Assembly (NCBI RefSeq): GCF_016765795.1
Contig: NZ_JAESVP010000002.1
Coordinates: forward strand, 434,001-498,000
Source: Fuscibacter oryzae
GTDB lineage: Bacteria > Pseudomonadota > Alphaproteobacteria > Rhodobacterales > Rhodobacteraceae
Reading direction: 5' to 3'
Length of the DNA: 64,000 nucleotides
Below the pieces are notes generated by a model. That model did no database searches. It saw nothing but the letters and a program-made list of their open reading frames with translations, and had not been told where the DNA came from. Below, one piece after another: positions 1 through 10,151 of this stretch; position 1 is the stretch's first letter, and every line of letters begins with the position of its first letter. A program made the translations under genes and the position numbers.

Positions 1-11
1 TCTGTCAGGTA

Positions 12-40
12 TTGACCGGAGTGTTTCAGTCAGGTTTACC
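12..40 (+). promoter_or_regulatory. Possible sigma70-type promoter of the iron-binding protein gene
   Basis: TTGACC at 12-17 is followed after 17 bases by TTTACC at 35-40, and the gene starts at 64. The -35 element is good and the -10 is weak. No Irr or RirA-type iron box was recognised, so iron control cannot be claimed from the sequence. Confidence 0.3.
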
Positions 41-63
41 TCGCGCATCAAACGGAGGTTCCG

Positions 64-1065
64 ATGCGTGCAACGCTGCTTTCCCTGATCCTGGCCACCA
101 CCGCCCTGCCGGTGCTGGCTGATGAGGTCAACATTTACTCCCACCGCCAGCCCGAACTGATCCAGCCCCTGCTGGATGCCTTTACCAAGGAAACCGGAAT
201 CGCGGTGAATGTGGCCTTTGTTGACAAGGGCATGGCCGAACGGCTGGTGGCCGAGGGTGCGCGCTCTCCTGCCGATCTGGTGCTGACGGTCGATATTGCG
301 CGGGTCGAAGAGGTGGTGAAGGCCGGTGTGATCCAGCCGGTCGATTCTGAGGTGCTGAAGGCCGATATTCCCGCAGCGTTCCGCGACAAGAACGACCAGT
401 GGTTCGCCCTGACCACCCGCGCCCGCATCGTCTATGCCTCGAAGGAGCGGGTGAAGGATGGTGAGGTAACCACCTATGAAGACTTGGCAAATCCGAAATG
501 GAAGGGCCGCATCTGCACCCGGTCTGGCCTGTCGGATTACAACGTTGCACTGACCGCCGCGATGATGGCACATCACGGTGAAGAGTATACCAAGACCTGG
601 CTGGAGGGGCTGAAGGCCAACCTTGCCCGCAAACCCGAAGGGGCCGACCGCGATCAGGTCAAGGCGATCTGGGCCGGGCAATGCGATATCTCGCTGGGCA
701 ACACCTATTACATGGGCCAGATGCTGGCCGACCCGGAACAGAAAGAATGGGCCAATTCGGCGCGCATCATCTTTCCGGTGTTTGAAGGTGGCGGCACGCA
801 TCTGAACATCTCTGGCATCGCGATGACCAAGGCCGCGCCGAACAAGGCGGCTGCGATAAAACTGATGGAATGGCTGGCGGGCGATGAGGCGCAAAAGATC
901 TATGCCGATACCAACAACGAATTCCCCGTGAAGCCGGGGGTTGAACGGTCGGATCTGGTGAAAAGCTGGGGTGAATTCACGCCCGACAGCCTGACGCTGG
1001 ACCAGATTGCCGAGTTGCGGCCTGCGGCTGTGAAGCTGATTGAAAGCGTTGATTTCGACGGCTGA
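64..1065 (+). CDS. Fe(3+) ABC transporter periplasmic substrate-binding protein (FbpA/AfuA type)
   Basis: This 333-residue protein has a clear signal peptide (about residues 1-19, ending in LPVLA) and the fold signature of bacterial transferrin-like ferric-binding proteins. Near its middle lies a paired tyrosine motif, GNTYYMGQM, with Y215 and Y216. In the family such a YY pair ligates ferric iron. It should bind Fe(3+) in the periplasm and deliver it to an ABC permease. No permease or ATPase follows here; the next gene is an unrelated hydrolase behind a terminator, so the partners lie upstream of the window or elsewhere. The start follows an ACGGAGG ribosome site. The substrate could also be another metal chelate. 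Confidence 0.85.
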   Translation: MRATLLSLILATTALPVLADEVNIYSHRQPELIQPLLDAFTKETGIAVNVAFVDKGMAERLVAEGARSPADLVLTVDIARVEEVVKAGVIQPVDSEVLKADIPAAFRDKNDQWFALTTRARIVYASKERVKDGEVTTYEDLANPKWKGRICTRSGLSDYNVALTAAMMAHHGEEYTKTWLEGLKANLARKPEGADRDQVKAIWAGQCDISLGNTYYMGQMLADPEQKEWANSARIIFPVFEGGGTHLNISGIAMTKAAPNKAAAIKLMEWLAGDEAQKIYADTNNEFPVKPGVERSDLVKSWGEFTPDSLTLDQIAELRPAAVKLIESVDFDG

Positions 1066-1084
1066 CCCTAGCCAGCAGGCCAGA

Positions 1085-1123
1085 CAAAGGGGGCGTCCTG
1101 TCACGGGGCGCCCCTTTGTTTTT
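1085..1123 (+). terminator. Rho-independent terminator after the iron-binding protein gene
   Basis: An inverted repeat with arms CAAAGGGG(G)CG and CGCCCCTTTG, carrying one bulge, is followed by a run of five T. It lies 20 bases past the stop codon. Confidence 0.75.
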
Positions 1124-1178
1124 GACTTGATGGACAAATCGCTTTGCATCCGCTTTGCTGCCGGGGAAGGAGACCGCC

Positions 1179-2126
1179 ATGCCCCACAAACCGCGCAAGA
1201 TCATCATTGATACCGACCCCGGCCAGGATGATGCCTTTGCCATCTTGCTGGCATTGGCCAGCCCCGAGGATGTGGAGGTGCTGGGGATCACAGCGGTCGC
1301 GGGGAATGTGCCGCTGCACTATACCGAGAAAAATACACGAATTATCTGCGAACTGGCCAAGAAACCTCATGTAAAAGTTTATGCCGGTTGCGACGGACCT
1401 TTGGCGCGCAAACTGGTGACGGCAGAGCATGTGCATGGCAAGACCGGGCTTGATGGCCCCGCCTTGCCAGAGCCGACCATGACCTTGCAGGCGCAACATG
1501 GGGTGGATTTCCTGATCGACACCCTGCGGCAAGAGGCATCTGGCACCGTGACCCTGTGCCCGCTGGGCCCGCTGACCAATATTGCCACTGCCTTTCAACG
1601 CGCGCCCGACATCATTGCCCGGGTGCAACAGATCGTGTTGATGGGCGGGGCGTATTTTGAGGTGGGCAACATCACGCCAGCGGCAGAATTCAACATCTAC
1701 GTCGATCCAGAAGCCGCTGATATTGTGTTTAAATCTGGCGCTCCACTGGTGGTAATGCCGCTGGATGTTACGCACAAAGCGCTGACCACCCGTGCGCGGG
1801 TAGAGGCGTTTCGCGGTTTGGGCACCGAGGTGGGCCGGATGGCCGCCGAATGGGCCGATTTCTTTGAACGGTTCGATATGGAGAAATACGGCAGCGAGGG
1901 CGCCCCGCTGCATGACCCGACCGTGATAGCCTATCTGATCAACCCCGGCCTTTTCGCCGGTCGCCATATCAACGTCGAGATCGAAGTGCAGTCCGACCTG
2001 ACACGCGGGATGACCGTGGCCGACTGGTGGCGCGTCACCGACCGCCCAGCCAATGCACTGTTCATCAAGGATATTGACGCCGACGGCTTCTTTGATCTGC
2101 TGACAGAACGTCTGGCGCGACTTTAA
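1179..2126 (+). CDS. Inosine/uridine-preferring nucleoside hydrolase (IunH/RihA family)
   Basis: This 315-residue enzyme should cleave the N-glycosidic bond of ribonucleosides to give ribose and a free base, in nucleoside salvage. The N-terminus carries the family calcium-site motif DTDPGQDD (D11, D17, D18), and the second metal-site aspartate is in the LHDPT motif (D246). Length is typical. I chose ATG 1179 because AAGGAG lies seven bases upstream; an in-frame TTG at 1155 has no such support. It stands alone between a terminator upstream and convergent anmK. Base specificity cannot be read from the sequence. Confidence 0.88.
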   Translation: MPHKPRKIIIDTDPGQDDAFAILLALASPEDVEVLGITAVAGNVPLHYTEKNTRIICELAKKPHVKVYAGCDGPLARKLVTAEHVHGKTGLDGPALPEPTMTLQAQHGVDFLIDTLRQEASGTVTLCPLGPLTNIATAFQRAPDIIARVQQIVLMGGAYFEVGNITPAAEFNIYVDPEAADIVFKSGAPLVVMPLDVTHKALTTRARVEAFRGLGTEVGRMAAEWADFFERFDMEKYGSEGAPLHDPTVIAYLINPGLFAGRHINVEIEVQSDLTRGMTVADWWRVTDRPANALFIKDIDADGFFDLLTERLARL

Positions 2127-2141
2127 CTTTACCTGGTAACC

Positions 2142-3233
2142 CTATGGCTCACTGATCTTTCCGCCGCCAACAGCGGCGGCAACACCAGTCGTGCGCGGGC
2201 AAGAGGTGGGCCAGCCACGCGCGACCCGCACCGCCAGATAGGCAAAGGCCTGCGCCTCCATCATATCGCCATCCAGCCCAACCTCTTCCACCGGGCGCAC
2301 CGAGATTGCGGGCAGGCGCAGGGCAAGCTCTGCCATCAGCGTCGCATTATGCCGCCCACCGCCGCAGACCAGCAGGTCAGACACAACAGTCGGAAAGTGT
2401 TGGCTGCCCTGCGCGACAGCGGCAGCGGCAAAAGCGGTCAGCGTGCGGGCGGCATCGGCATCTGGCAGGTAAGAAACTGCCTCAAGAATGGATTGGAACG
2501 CATTGCGATCCAACGATTTTGGCGGCATCTTGAAGAAGTAGGGATGCTGCATGGCCTGTTCAAGAACTGCCCGGTCCACATGCCCACTTGCCGCCAGCGC
2601 CCCGGCCTGATCTGTCGCCAGGCCCAACCGCTGCTGCATCAGATCATTGATCGGCGCATTCGCCGGTCCGGTATCAAACGCAAGGCACGCCGCCTCGGGA
2701 GCAGCAACTGCGGGATCAACCCAGGTCACATTTCCCACGCCGCCAAGGTTCAGAAAGGCCAAGGGCACCTCTGCCCCGATCTGCCGTGCAAGGGCGTGGT
2801 GAAAGAACGGCACCAGCGGCGCGCCCTGCCCGCCCAGTTGCACATCGGTTGACCGGAAGTCCCAGACCACCGGCAGGCCAAGCGCCCCCGCCAGCAAGGC
2901 ACCATTTCCGGCCTGATGCGTACCGCGCCCGCGCGGATCATGCGCCAGCGTCTGACCGTGGAATCCGATCACATCAACGCCGGAAAAGCCCGACAGCAGT
3001 TCGGCATGGGCGTTTTCCACCACCTCCGCCGCCGCGGCCACCCCCGCCTCTCCGGGCCAGCGGCCAAGGGCAGCGCGCAAGGTTGCCTGCTCTGCCTCCG
3101 AATAGGGCCGATAGGCGGTGGGCCCGAAATCCAGCACCCGCTCACCATCGGTCAGGATCATCGCCGCATCAACGCCGTCCAGCGACGTGCCAGACATCGC
3201 GCCAAGTGCCCAGACCGGACCCGCCTTCAACAT
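2142..3233 (-). CDS. anmK: Anhydro-N-acetylmuramic acid kinase
   Basis: This 363-residue cytoplasmic kinase phosphorylates and opens 1,6-anhydro-MurNAc to MurNAc-6-phosphate in peptidoglycan recycling. The family's N-terminal ATP-loop [12 protein letters not shown] (about residues 11-22) is present. Further on are the phosphate motif [12 protein letters not shown] and the late [12 protein letters not shown] segment. Length matches the family (about 365). ATG 3233 is preferred because an AAGGGA site precedes it; GTG 3245 is an alternative. The gene is divergent from tyrS, with under 60 bases between the starts, so the promoters are back to back. Confidence 0.93.
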   Translation of the reverse strand: MLKAGPVWALGAMSGTSLDGVDAAMILTDGERVLDFGPTAYRPYSEAEQATLRAALGRWPGEAGVAAAAEVVENAHAELLSGFSGVDVIGFHGQTLAHDPRGRGTHQAGNGALLAGALGLPVVWDFRSTDVQLGGQGAPLVPFFHHALARQIGAEVPLAFLNLGGVGNVTWVDPAVAAPEAACLAFDTGPANAPINDLMQQRLGLATDQAGALAASGHVDRAVLEQAMQHPYFFKMPPKSLDRNAFQSILEAVSYLPDADAARTLTAFAAAAVAQGSQHFPTVVSDLLVCGGGRHNATLMAELALRLPAISVRPVEEVGLDGDMMEAQAFAYLAVRVARGWPTSCPRTTGVAAAVGGGKISEP

Positions 3234-3290
3234 CTTTCCCTTCACCCCCGTCGGGGCTATACCCCTTGGGAATTAATGCACGAGTGAGCC

Positions 3291-4541
3291 ATGACCTACC
3301 ATCCAAAATCCGACTTTCTGCGCGTGATGTTCGAGCGCGGCTTTGTAGCCGATTGCACGGATTATCAGGCGCTTGACGAGGCTTTGGTCAAGGGGGTCGT
3401 GCCCGCCTATATCGGCTATGACGCCACAGCGGCCAGCCTGCATGTCGGCCACCTGATGAACATCATGGTGCTGCGCTGGTTGCAGAAAACCGGGCACAAG
3501 CCGATCACGCTGATGGGCGGCGGCACCACCAAGGTGGGCGATCCGTCTTTCCGCAGTGAGGAACGCCCCCTGCTGACGCCGGAAAAGATTGATGAGAATA
3601 TCGCGGGCCTGAAACAGGTTTTCGCGAAATACCTCGACTATTCCGATGCGCCCAATGGCGCGATCATGCTGAACAATGCCGAATGGCTGGATGCGCTGAA
3701 CTACCTCGACTTCCTGCGCGACATCGGGCGGCATTTTTCGGTCAACCGGATGTTGTCGTTTGAAAGCGTGAAGTCGCGGCTGGATCGGGAACAGAGCCTG
3801 TCCTTCCTTGAATTCAACTACATGATCCTGCAAGCCTATGATTTCCTTGAGATCAACCGCCGCTATGGCTGCCTGTTGCAGATGGGCGGCAGCGACCAGT
3901 GGGGCAATATCATCAACGGCATCGACCTGACCCGCCGGGTGATCGACCAGGAAATCTATGGCCTGACCACGCCACTCTTGACCACCAGCGACGGGCGCAA
4001 GATGGGCAAATCGGCCAATGGTGCGGTGTGGCTGAATGGCGCGATGCTGTCTCCTTACGAATTCTGGCAGTTCTGGCGCAACACGACCGATGCCGATGTG
4101 GGCCGGTTCCTGAAGATCTTTACCGAGCTTCCGGTCGAGGAATGCGATCGTCTGGGCGCGTTGCAAGGGGCCGAGATCAATCAGGCCAAGATCACGCTGG
4201 CTAATCTGGCAACTGCCATGCTGCATGGGACCGAAGCCGCGCAGGCGGCGGAATTGACCGCGCGGCAGGTGTTCGAACAGGGCGGCGTGGGCGAGGATCT
4301 GCCCACCGTCAAGGTCAGCGCTGACGAGATGGCCGAGGGGCTGGGCATCGTGCAACTGTTCGTCAAAACCGGCCTTGCTGCATCGGGCAAGGACGCCAAG
4401 CGCCTGATCGCCGAGGGTGGCGCGCGGGTGAATGACGAGGTGGTGATGGATGCGGGCCTGCGGATCGGAGCCAGCGAGCTGGTAGAGCCGCTGAAGCTGA
4501 CCGCTGGTAAAAAGCGCCACGCTTTGGTGGTGCTGGACTGA
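3291..4541 (+). CDS. tyrS: Tyrosyl-tRNA synthetase
   Basis: This 416-residue class I aminoacyl-tRNA synthetase charges tRNA-Tyr. The HIGH signature appears as HVGH (H51-H54) and the KMSKS signature as KMGKS (K237-S241). The tyrosine-site region [12 protein letters not shown] and a C-terminal S4 RNA-binding domain (about residues 350-416) are present. It has the TyrS-type arrangement and normal length. A strong terminator follows directly after the stop codon, so it is probably transcribed alone. Confidence 0.97.
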   Translation: MTYHPKSDFLRVMFERGFVADCTDYQALDEALVKGVVPAYIGYDATAASLHVGHLMNIMVLRWLQKTGHKPITLMGGGTTKVGDPSFRSEERPLLTPEKIDENIAGLKQVFAKYLDYSDAPNGAIMLNNAEWLDALNYLDFLRDIGRHFSVNRMLSFESVKSRLDREQSLSFLEFNYMILQAYDFLEINRRYGCLLQMGGSDQWGNIINGIDLTRRVIDQEIYGLTTPLLTTSDGRKMGKSANGAVWLNGAMLSPYEFWQFWRNTTDADVGRFLKIFTELPVEECDRLGALQGAEINQAKITLANLATAMLHGTEAAQAAELTARQVFEQGGVGEDLPTVKVSADEMAEGLGIVQLFVKTGLAASGKDAKRLIAEGGARVNDEVVMDAGLRIGASELVEPLKLTAGKKRHALVVLD

Positions 4542-4546
4542 AATAA

Positions 4547-4580
4547 GGGCCTGCGGATCGCTCCGCAGGCCCATTTTCTT
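4547..4580. terminator. Bidirectional terminator between tyrS and the VPLPA-CTERM gene
   Basis: A perfect 11-base stem (arms GGGCCTGCGGA and TCCGCAGGCCC, loop TCGC) is followed by ATTTTCTT on the plus strand and by a T-rich TTATTT on the minus strand. It begins six bases past the tyrS stop codon and overlaps the end of the convergent gene. Confidence 0.9.
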
Positions 4581-5874
4581 AGGCGCGGCGACGGCGCAGA
4601 CCGGCCAGTGCCCCAAGGCCCGCCAGCAGCATCAGGCCAGCGGCGGGCACCGGAACCGGCGACAGCTCTTGCTTTAGATCGGCAAAGGTCACCGCGCGAC
4701 GGTCGGCAAAGTTGAACATGCCCCAGTTGCGCAGGTTGATCGAGAAGTTCGATACATCGGTCTTGAAGGCCAGCGTCACCTCATCGCCCGCACCGAACAC
4801 GGCCGAGATCAGGCCTTCAAAGGCCAGCGTGGCGAACTGCACCGTGTTGGTATCTTCACCGCCATCAAACCATGCGTCAAACCCGCCAATCTGGCCAAGG
4901 AAATCACCCGACAGCACCAAAAGGTCGTTGCCTGACCCAAAGGCCCCGCCACCCTTGACGAAAGAGCCGCCAAAGATCGTCAGGCTGTCGTCACCCTGCC
5001 CCAGATCAACCGCCAGCCCGTCGCGCCCCTCCAGCGTGCCCCAGTTGCGAACATGCTGCGCACCGGGGCTGTCAGGGTCAGCCAGAACGCCAATGGTGCC
5101 CGAGATCAGGCCATAATTGTCAATGAAGCCCTGATTGCTGCTGATGTCAAAATCGATGGCGGCATCATCATCGGATTTGATCACGCCGGTCGCCTCGTTC
5201 ACCACGGTGCCCGAGTCAATATCGATGCCGTCTTGCGGATCGTCCTTGTCAGCCGCGCCGCGCAGCACGCTGTGGACCAGACCACGATTGACGATATAGG
5301 CATTCTCCCCCACCTGAATCGCGTCGTCTGACGCGATGATCCGACCAGTCACATCGTTCAGGACGTAAACATTGTCGCCCGATTCAAACCCTTCATCCGT
5401 ATCGGATTCGATCAGGCCGGAATTCGTCAGGCTGCCGTTCTTGCCGTTCTGGTTGCGGATCGCCTTGTCATAGGCGTGGATCGTGCCGGTGTTCAGCACG
5501 GTCAGATTGTCCAGCGCCTCGGAATCGATGCCTTTGTTGGTGGCGGTGATGGTGCCATGGTTATTCACGGTCAGCCCTGCGCCGCCATCAATCCCGTCGG
5601 TGCCGTTATCGGGCAGCGCGCCGGTGCCGCTGATCGTGCCATAGTTGGTCACGGTGTTCCCGGTACCGCGAATGCGGATACCGTCGCTGGTGGCGCGGGT
5701 GACAGTGGCGCCTGCCTCAACCGTAACATTCAGGGTGTTGGTGCCGTTGTTGGTGAACCCGGTCGAGGCGCCTGAACAGGTGATCGCGGGCAAGGCGCTG
5801 ACACAGGCGGCAGTTGCGGGCAGTGCCGTCAGCGTCAGGGTGCCCAGAACGGTGGGAATGAAAAAGCGCTTCAT
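4579..5874 (-). CDS. VPLPA-CTERM surface protein with beta-helix-like repeats
   Basis: This 431-residue protein has an N-terminal signal peptide ending near TALPATA. Its body is rich in short Asn/Gly/Thr repeats of the form NNGTITATN, typical of right-handed beta-helix exoproteins. The C-terminus has the tripartite VPLPA-CTERM sorting signal: PVPVPAAG, a hydrophobic stretch, then GLRRRRA. In Rhodobacteraceae such proteins are processed by a dedicated exosortase, so export to the cell surface is the inference. ATG 5874 is chosen for a GAGGA site upstream; ATG 5892 is an alternative. No exosortase is in the window, and the biological role is unknown. Confidence 0.8.
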   Translation of the reverse strand: MKRFFIPTVLGTLTLTALPATAACVSALPAITCSGASTGFTNNGTNTLNVTVEAGATVTRATSDGIRIRGTGNTVTNYGTISGTGALPDNGTDGIDGGAGLTVNNHGTITATNKGIDSEALDNLTVLNTGTIHAYDKAIRNQNGKNGSLTNSGLIESDTDEGFESGDNVYVLNDVTGRIIASDDAIQVGENAYIVNRGLVHSVLRGAADKDDPQDGIDIDSGTVVNEATGVIKSDDDAAIDFDISSNQGFIDNYGLISGTIGVLADPDSPGAQHVRNWGTLEGRDGLAVDLGQGDDSLTIFGGSFVKGGGAFGSGNDLLVLSGDFLGQIGGFDAWFDGGEDTNTVQFATLAFEGLISAVFGAGDEVTLAFKTDVSNFSINLRNWGMFNFADRRAVTFADLKQELSPVPVPAAGLMLLAGLGALAGLRRRRA

Positions 5875-5970
5875 CAAAATGGTCCTCGCCATGTTTTTGC
5901 CAGATTCCGGGCGGGCTTAGCGAGGTTTCGTGACGGTTTTGTTGCGCCAGGGGTGAATGTTTTCAACTGG

Positions 5971-6007
5971 CAAACAAAAGCCCGCCCCGCAGCATGGCGG
6001 GGCGGGC
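5971..6007 (-). terminator. Terminator of the cyclophilin gene pair
   Basis: Perfect 11-base arms (GCCCGCCCCGC and GCGGGGCGGGC, six-base loop) are followed on the minus strand by CTTTTGTTTG. It lies about 18 bases past the stop of the periplasmic cyclophilin. Confidence 0.85.
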
Positions 6008-6025
6008 GCTGGAAACTTGGGCAGG

Positions 6026-6584
6026 TTATTCCTGAACGGTAACCTTGGTCATCACGTCGGGATCGGTGGTCTCGCCATTCTGGCCTTCGCCCTTTTTGAT
6101 GGCATCCACCACATCCATGCCTTTGATCACGCGGCCAAAGACCGTGTACTGGCCATTCAGGAAATCGCCCGGCGCGAACATGATGAAGAACTGGCTGTTG
6201 GCGCTGTCTGGGTCTTGCGACCGGGCCATGCCGACCACGCCGCGTTCAAACGGCACATCCGAAAACTCGGCCTTGATGTCGGGCATCGAGGAACCGCCCA
6301 TTCCGGCCATCGAGGTGTCGCCACCCTTCTTGCCGTATTGCACATCGCCGGTTTGCGCCATGAAGCCGTCGATCACGCGGTGAAACACCACGCCATCATA
6401 GGCGCCAGATTTCGCCAGGGCGACGATCTGGGCCACATGGTTCGGGGCGACATCGGGCAACAGGTCAATGACAATCTCGCCCTTGGCTTGACCGTCAACC
6501 TCGATCACCAGGTTCGGGCCGGGGCCGTCGGTTGCATCTTGCGCGACGGCAGGGGTCGCCAGCAGGAATGCGGCAATAACGATT

Positions 6585-6595
<11 letters not shown>
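6026..6595 (-). CDS. Periplasmic cyclophilin-type peptidyl-prolyl cis-trans isomerase
   Basis: This 189-residue protein has a signal peptide ([10 protein letters not shown]...TPAVA) and a full cyclophilin domain. The domain includes the catalytic-strand motif [14 protein letters not shown] (residues 71-84) and the NSQFFIMF segment. It should speed proline isomerisation in folding envelope proteins. Its start codon overlaps the end of the upstream cytoplasmic cyclophilin gene by 11 bases, so the two are translationally coupled and look like an old tandem duplication. A terminator follows. Confidence 0.93.
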
Positions 6596-7094
<499 letters not shown>

Positions 7095-7214
7095 CTGGCG
7101 TTCCTTTTGCAGATTGGCCGCGAACCTAATGTCGCAGGCGCCAAAGGGGAAGGCCCGACGGTTGACGAACGGTCACATTGCGCGGAAACAGGGTGGGCAA
7201 AGATGGAGGACACC

Positions 7215-8405
7215 ATGGGCTGGAACACCCTTGATGACGTGGCGCTGGCAGGCAAGACCGTGCTGACGCGGGTAGACATCAACGTGCCGATGGAGGGGGA
7301 TCAGGTCACCGACACCACCCGCATCGACAAGATCGTGCCCACGGTCGAGGACATTATCGCACGCGGCGGCAAGGTTGTGCTGCTTGCCCATTTCGACCGG
7401 CCCAAGGGCAAGGTCGTGCCCGAGATGAGCCTGGGCCGCCTGAAAGGCGCGCTGGAGGCGGCGTTGAAGCGCAAAGTGGTATTCGGGGCCGATTGCGTGG
7501 GTGCGTCGGCCAAGGCAGCGATTGCGGCGGCGGCACAGGGTGATGTGGTGTTGCTGGAAAACACCCGGTTCCATGCGGGTGAGGAAAAGAACGACCCTGC
7601 ATTGGCGGCGGAACTGGCCGCCTTGGGCGATGTGTTCGTGAACGATGCGTTTTCCGCCGCCCACCGCGCCCATGCGTCAACCGAAGGCGTGGCAAAGCTG
7701 TTGCCCCGCGCCGCCGGGCGGCTGATGGAGGCCGAGTTGAAGGCGCTGGAGGCCGCTTTGGGCGCGCCCGTCCGCCCGGTGGTGGCGGTGGTTGGCGGGG
7801 CCAAGGTTTCGACCAAGCTGGACCTCTTGGGCAATCTGGTCAGCAAGGTCGATCATCTGGTGATCGGCGGCGGCATGGCCAACACCTTCCTTGTGGCCCA
7901 AGGGATCGAGGTCGGCAAATCGCTGGCCGAACGCGACATGGCTGGCACTGCGCGCGAGATTCTGGGCAAGGCCACGGCGGCGGGCTGCACCATTCACCTG
8001 CCGGTCGATGTGGTTGTGGCGCGCGAATTCAAGGCCGGGGCCGCGAATGAAACCGTGGCTGCCGATGCCTGCCCGGCGGATGCGATGATTCTGGATGCCG
8101 GGCCGAAAACCGTGGCGGCGCTGGAAAAGGTGTTTGCCGGGGCAAAGACGCTGATCTGGAATGGCCCCTTGGGTGCCTTTGAAATCGCGCCCTTCGATGC
8201 GGCGACCACGGCGGCGGCCCGCAGCGTTGCGGCACTGACGCGGGCAGGCAAGCTGGTGTCGGTGGCGGGTGGGGGGGATACCGTTTCGGCGCTGAACCAC
8301 GCAGGTGCTGCGGGCGATTTCACCTTCATCTCCACCGCAGGCGGCGCGTTTCTGGAATGGATGGAGGGCAAAGAGCTGCCCGGCGTTGCGGCGTTGCAGG
8401 TCTAA
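7215..8405 (+). CDS. pgk: Phosphoglycerate kinase
   Basis: This 396-residue glycolytic enzyme interconverts 1,3-bisphosphoglycerate plus ADP with 3-phosphoglycerate plus ATP. It shows the N-terminal substrate-site motif TRVDINVPM (residues 18-26), the [12 protein letters not shown] segment, [11 protein letters not shown] and the C-terminal GGGDTVSA phosphate loop. ATG 7215 gives the usual family length and follows GGAGGA. The frame stays open far upstream (to 6588), but that part is antisense to the cyclophilin genes and is not coding. The next gene is an aldolase, so the pair forms a small glycolytic cluster. Confidence 0.97.
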   Translation: MGWNTLDDVALAGKTVLTRVDINVPMEGDQVTDTTRIDKIVPTVEDIIARGGKVVLLAHFDRPKGKVVPEMSLGRLKGALEAALKRKVVFGADCVGASAKAAIAAAAQGDVVLLENTRFHAGEEKNDPALAAELAALGDVFVNDAFSAAHRAHASTEGVAKLLPRAAGRLMEAELKALEAALGAPVRPVVAVVGGAKVSTKLDLLGNLVSKVDHLVIGGGMANTFLVAQGIEVGKSLAERDMAGTAREILGKATAAGCTIHLPVDVVVAREFKAGAANETVAADACPADAMILDAGPKTVAALEKVFAGAKTLIWNGPLGAFEIAPFDAATTAAARSVAALTRAGKLVSVAGGGDTVSALNHAGAAGDFTFISTAGGAFLEWMEGKELPGVAALQV

Positions 8406-8437
8406 ACCCCTGTTAGCGTTACCATCCTTGCCTGACT

Positions 8438-8460
8438 TCGCGGCATTCCCTATGCCGCGA
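8438..8460 (+). repeat. Hairpin between pgk and the aldolase gene
   Basis: A perfect 9-base inverted repeat (TCGCGGCAT and ATGCCGCGA, five-base loop) sits in the 84-base gap. There is no T-run, so it is more likely an mRNA-processing or stability element than a terminator. Confidence 0.5.
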
Positions 8461-8489
8461 GGAAAGGTGTTCATTCAAAAGGGTTCGGC

Positions 8490-9383
8490 ATGACCAAGGC
8501 ACAGCAGACGGCGCAGGTAAAAAGCGGCAAGGGCTTTATCGCCGCGCTGGATCAATCAGGCGGCTCGACCCCCAAGGCGCTGAAGCAATATGGCGTCGCG
8601 GAAAATGCCTGGTCGAATGAGACCGAGATGTTCGACCTGATCCACGCGATGCGCGCCCGCATCATCAAATCACCCGCCTTTACCGGCGACAAGGTGGTGG
8701 GCGCGATCCTGTTTGAACAGACGATGGACCGCACGGTCGATGGCATTCCGACCGCCACCTATCTGTGGGAAAACCGCCATGTCGTGCCGTTCCTGAAAAT
8801 CGACAAGGGGCTGGAGGCCGAGGTTGACGGTTGCCAACTGATGAAGGCAATGCCGGACCTGGACGCACTGTTGGCCAAGGCGGTCAAGGCCGGGATCTTC
8901 GGCACCAAGGAACGCTCGGTCATTTCGGCCGCCAATGCCAAGGGCATTCAGGCCGTGGTCGATCAGCAGTTCGCGGTGGGCAAGCAGGTGCTGTCGCATG
9001 GGCTGATGCCAATTCTGGAACCCGAGGTGACCATTTCCATCGCCGACAAGGCCGAGGCGGAAGACCTGCTGCAACAGGCGCTGCTCAAGGGGTTGGATGC
9101 GCTGCCCGAGGGCACGCAAGTAATGCTGAAACTGTCGCTGCCGACGGTGGCGAATTTCTATGCACCGCTGGTCGATCACCCCAAGGTGCTGAAGGTGGTG
9201 GCGCTGTCGGGCGGGCACAGCCGCGATGCGGCCAATGCCATTTTGGCGCAAAACCGGGGCATCATCGCCTCTTTCAGCCGGGCCTTGAGCGAGGGGCTGA
9301 GCGCGCAGCAGACGGATGCCGAGTTTGACAAGATGCTGGCGGGGGCGATTGCCTCGATCCATGCCGCGTCGATTGCGGGCTGA
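8490..9383 (+). CDS. Class I fructose-bisphosphate aldolase
   Basis: This 297-residue enzyme cleaves fructose-1,6-bisphosphate to glyceraldehyde-3-phosphate and DHAP through a lysine Schiff base. The motif ALDQSGGSTPKAL near the N-terminus and MLKLSLPT are hallmarks of the Staphylococcus FbaB-like class I family; K214 in the latter is the expected Schiff-base lysine. The LSGGHSRD phosphate-binding segment is present. It lies 84 bases behind pgk on the same strand and ends at a good terminator. Metal-dependent class II enzymes lack these motifs. Confidence 0.93.
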   Translation: MTKAQQTAQVKSGKGFIAALDQSGGSTPKALKQYGVAENAWSNETEMFDLIHAMRARIIKSPAFTGDKVVGAILFEQTMDRTVDGIPTATYLWENRHVVPFLKIDKGLEAEVDGCQLMKAMPDLDALLAKAVKAGIFGTKERSVISAANAKGIQAVVDQQFAVGKQVLSHGLMPILEPEVTISIADKAEAEDLLQQALLKGLDALPEGTQVMLKLSLPTVANFYAPLVDHPKVLKVVALSGGHSRDAANAILAQNRGIIASFSRALSEGLSAQQTDAEFDKMLAGAIASIHAASIAG

Positions 9384-9427
9384 CGGGATTTGGCACTTGC
9401 CGGGCGGGTTGCCCGGCGCGAAAGTTG

Positions 9428-9453
9428 GGCGTCCCGTCGCGGGGCGCCTTTTT
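9428..9453 (+). terminator. Rho-independent terminator after the aldolase gene
   Basis: A 9-base stem with one G-T pair (GGCGTCCCG and CGGGGCGCC, loop TCG) is followed by five T. Its position argues that the next gene starts downstream at 9468 and not within this hairpin. Confidence 0.85.
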
Positions 9454-9467
9454 CGTTGGAGAATCCT

Positions 9468-10055
9468 TTGCGCAAAACCCTTTGCTTCGTTCTACTTTTG
9501 CTGATCACCACCCTGCCCGGCTTTGGCCAGGTTGCGCTGGAGGAATTTGAAACCCCTCCGCCCGGCTATCCGCCCAAGATGGGAGAGATTTCGGGCACGC
9601 TGGGCGACAAGCCGGTGGCATGGGAGACGTTCGACTTTTCCATCGGCGCCTTCGACGCCTCGGCTCAGGCGCGGGCAGATTGGGAAACCAAGATCGTTCG
9701 TCTGTCCATCATGGGCATGAAACCCGGCAAACCCGATGAGGACCGCCAGCGGATCTGGATCAAGGCCGAGTTTGGCACCACCCTGCAACCCGGCCCCACG
9801 GTTGGCGGAGCAGAGGTAGTGTTGCTGCGGGGCAAGGATCTGGGCGGGCCAAAGCTGGTTTCGCAAGCCGAGACGGTGGACTTGGTGCTGGAGAGCATCG
9901 GGCCACAGGCCGCAGACAGCTATTCGCGCCGGATGACGGGCCATGTATCGGCACGACTGTGCCCGGTGGAGTGGGCGTTCAAGAAATGTCAGGATGTGGT
10001 GCTGCGATTTGACACCGATGTGCAGATTGACGGCGATTTTCCGATCAAACCCTGA
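9468..10055 (+). CDS. Hypothetical secreted protein
   Basis: This protein of about 195 residues has an N-terminal signal peptide (RKTLCFVLLLLITTLPGFG) and then a soluble, beta-rich sequence. It has one late cysteine pair in the region LCPVEWAFKKCQD. I do not recognise a family. TTG 9468 is chosen because it follows a GGAGAA site and lies just after the aldolase terminator; the longer frame from 9390 would run through the terminator and carry a poor N-terminus. It precedes the septum protein and pdh genes, but nothing ties it to them functionally. Confidence 0.65.
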   Translation: MRKTLCFVLLLLITTLPGFGQVALEEFETPPPGYPPKMGEISGTLGDKPVAWETFDFSIGAFDASAQARADWETKIVRLSIMGMKPGKPDEDRQRIWIKAEFGTTLQPGPTVGGAEVVLLRGKDLGGPKLVSQAETVDLVLESIGPQAADSYSRRMTGHVSARLCPVEWAFKKCQDVVLRFDTDVQIDGDFPIKP

Positions 10056-10151
10056 AGAAAGTGCCACCGTCCCGCAGGACAGGATTCCCAAAGCGGAACG
10101 AATCTGCCAAGGTAATCCTTGCACCACCCCCGGCGAAATGAGGGGCGGGCG

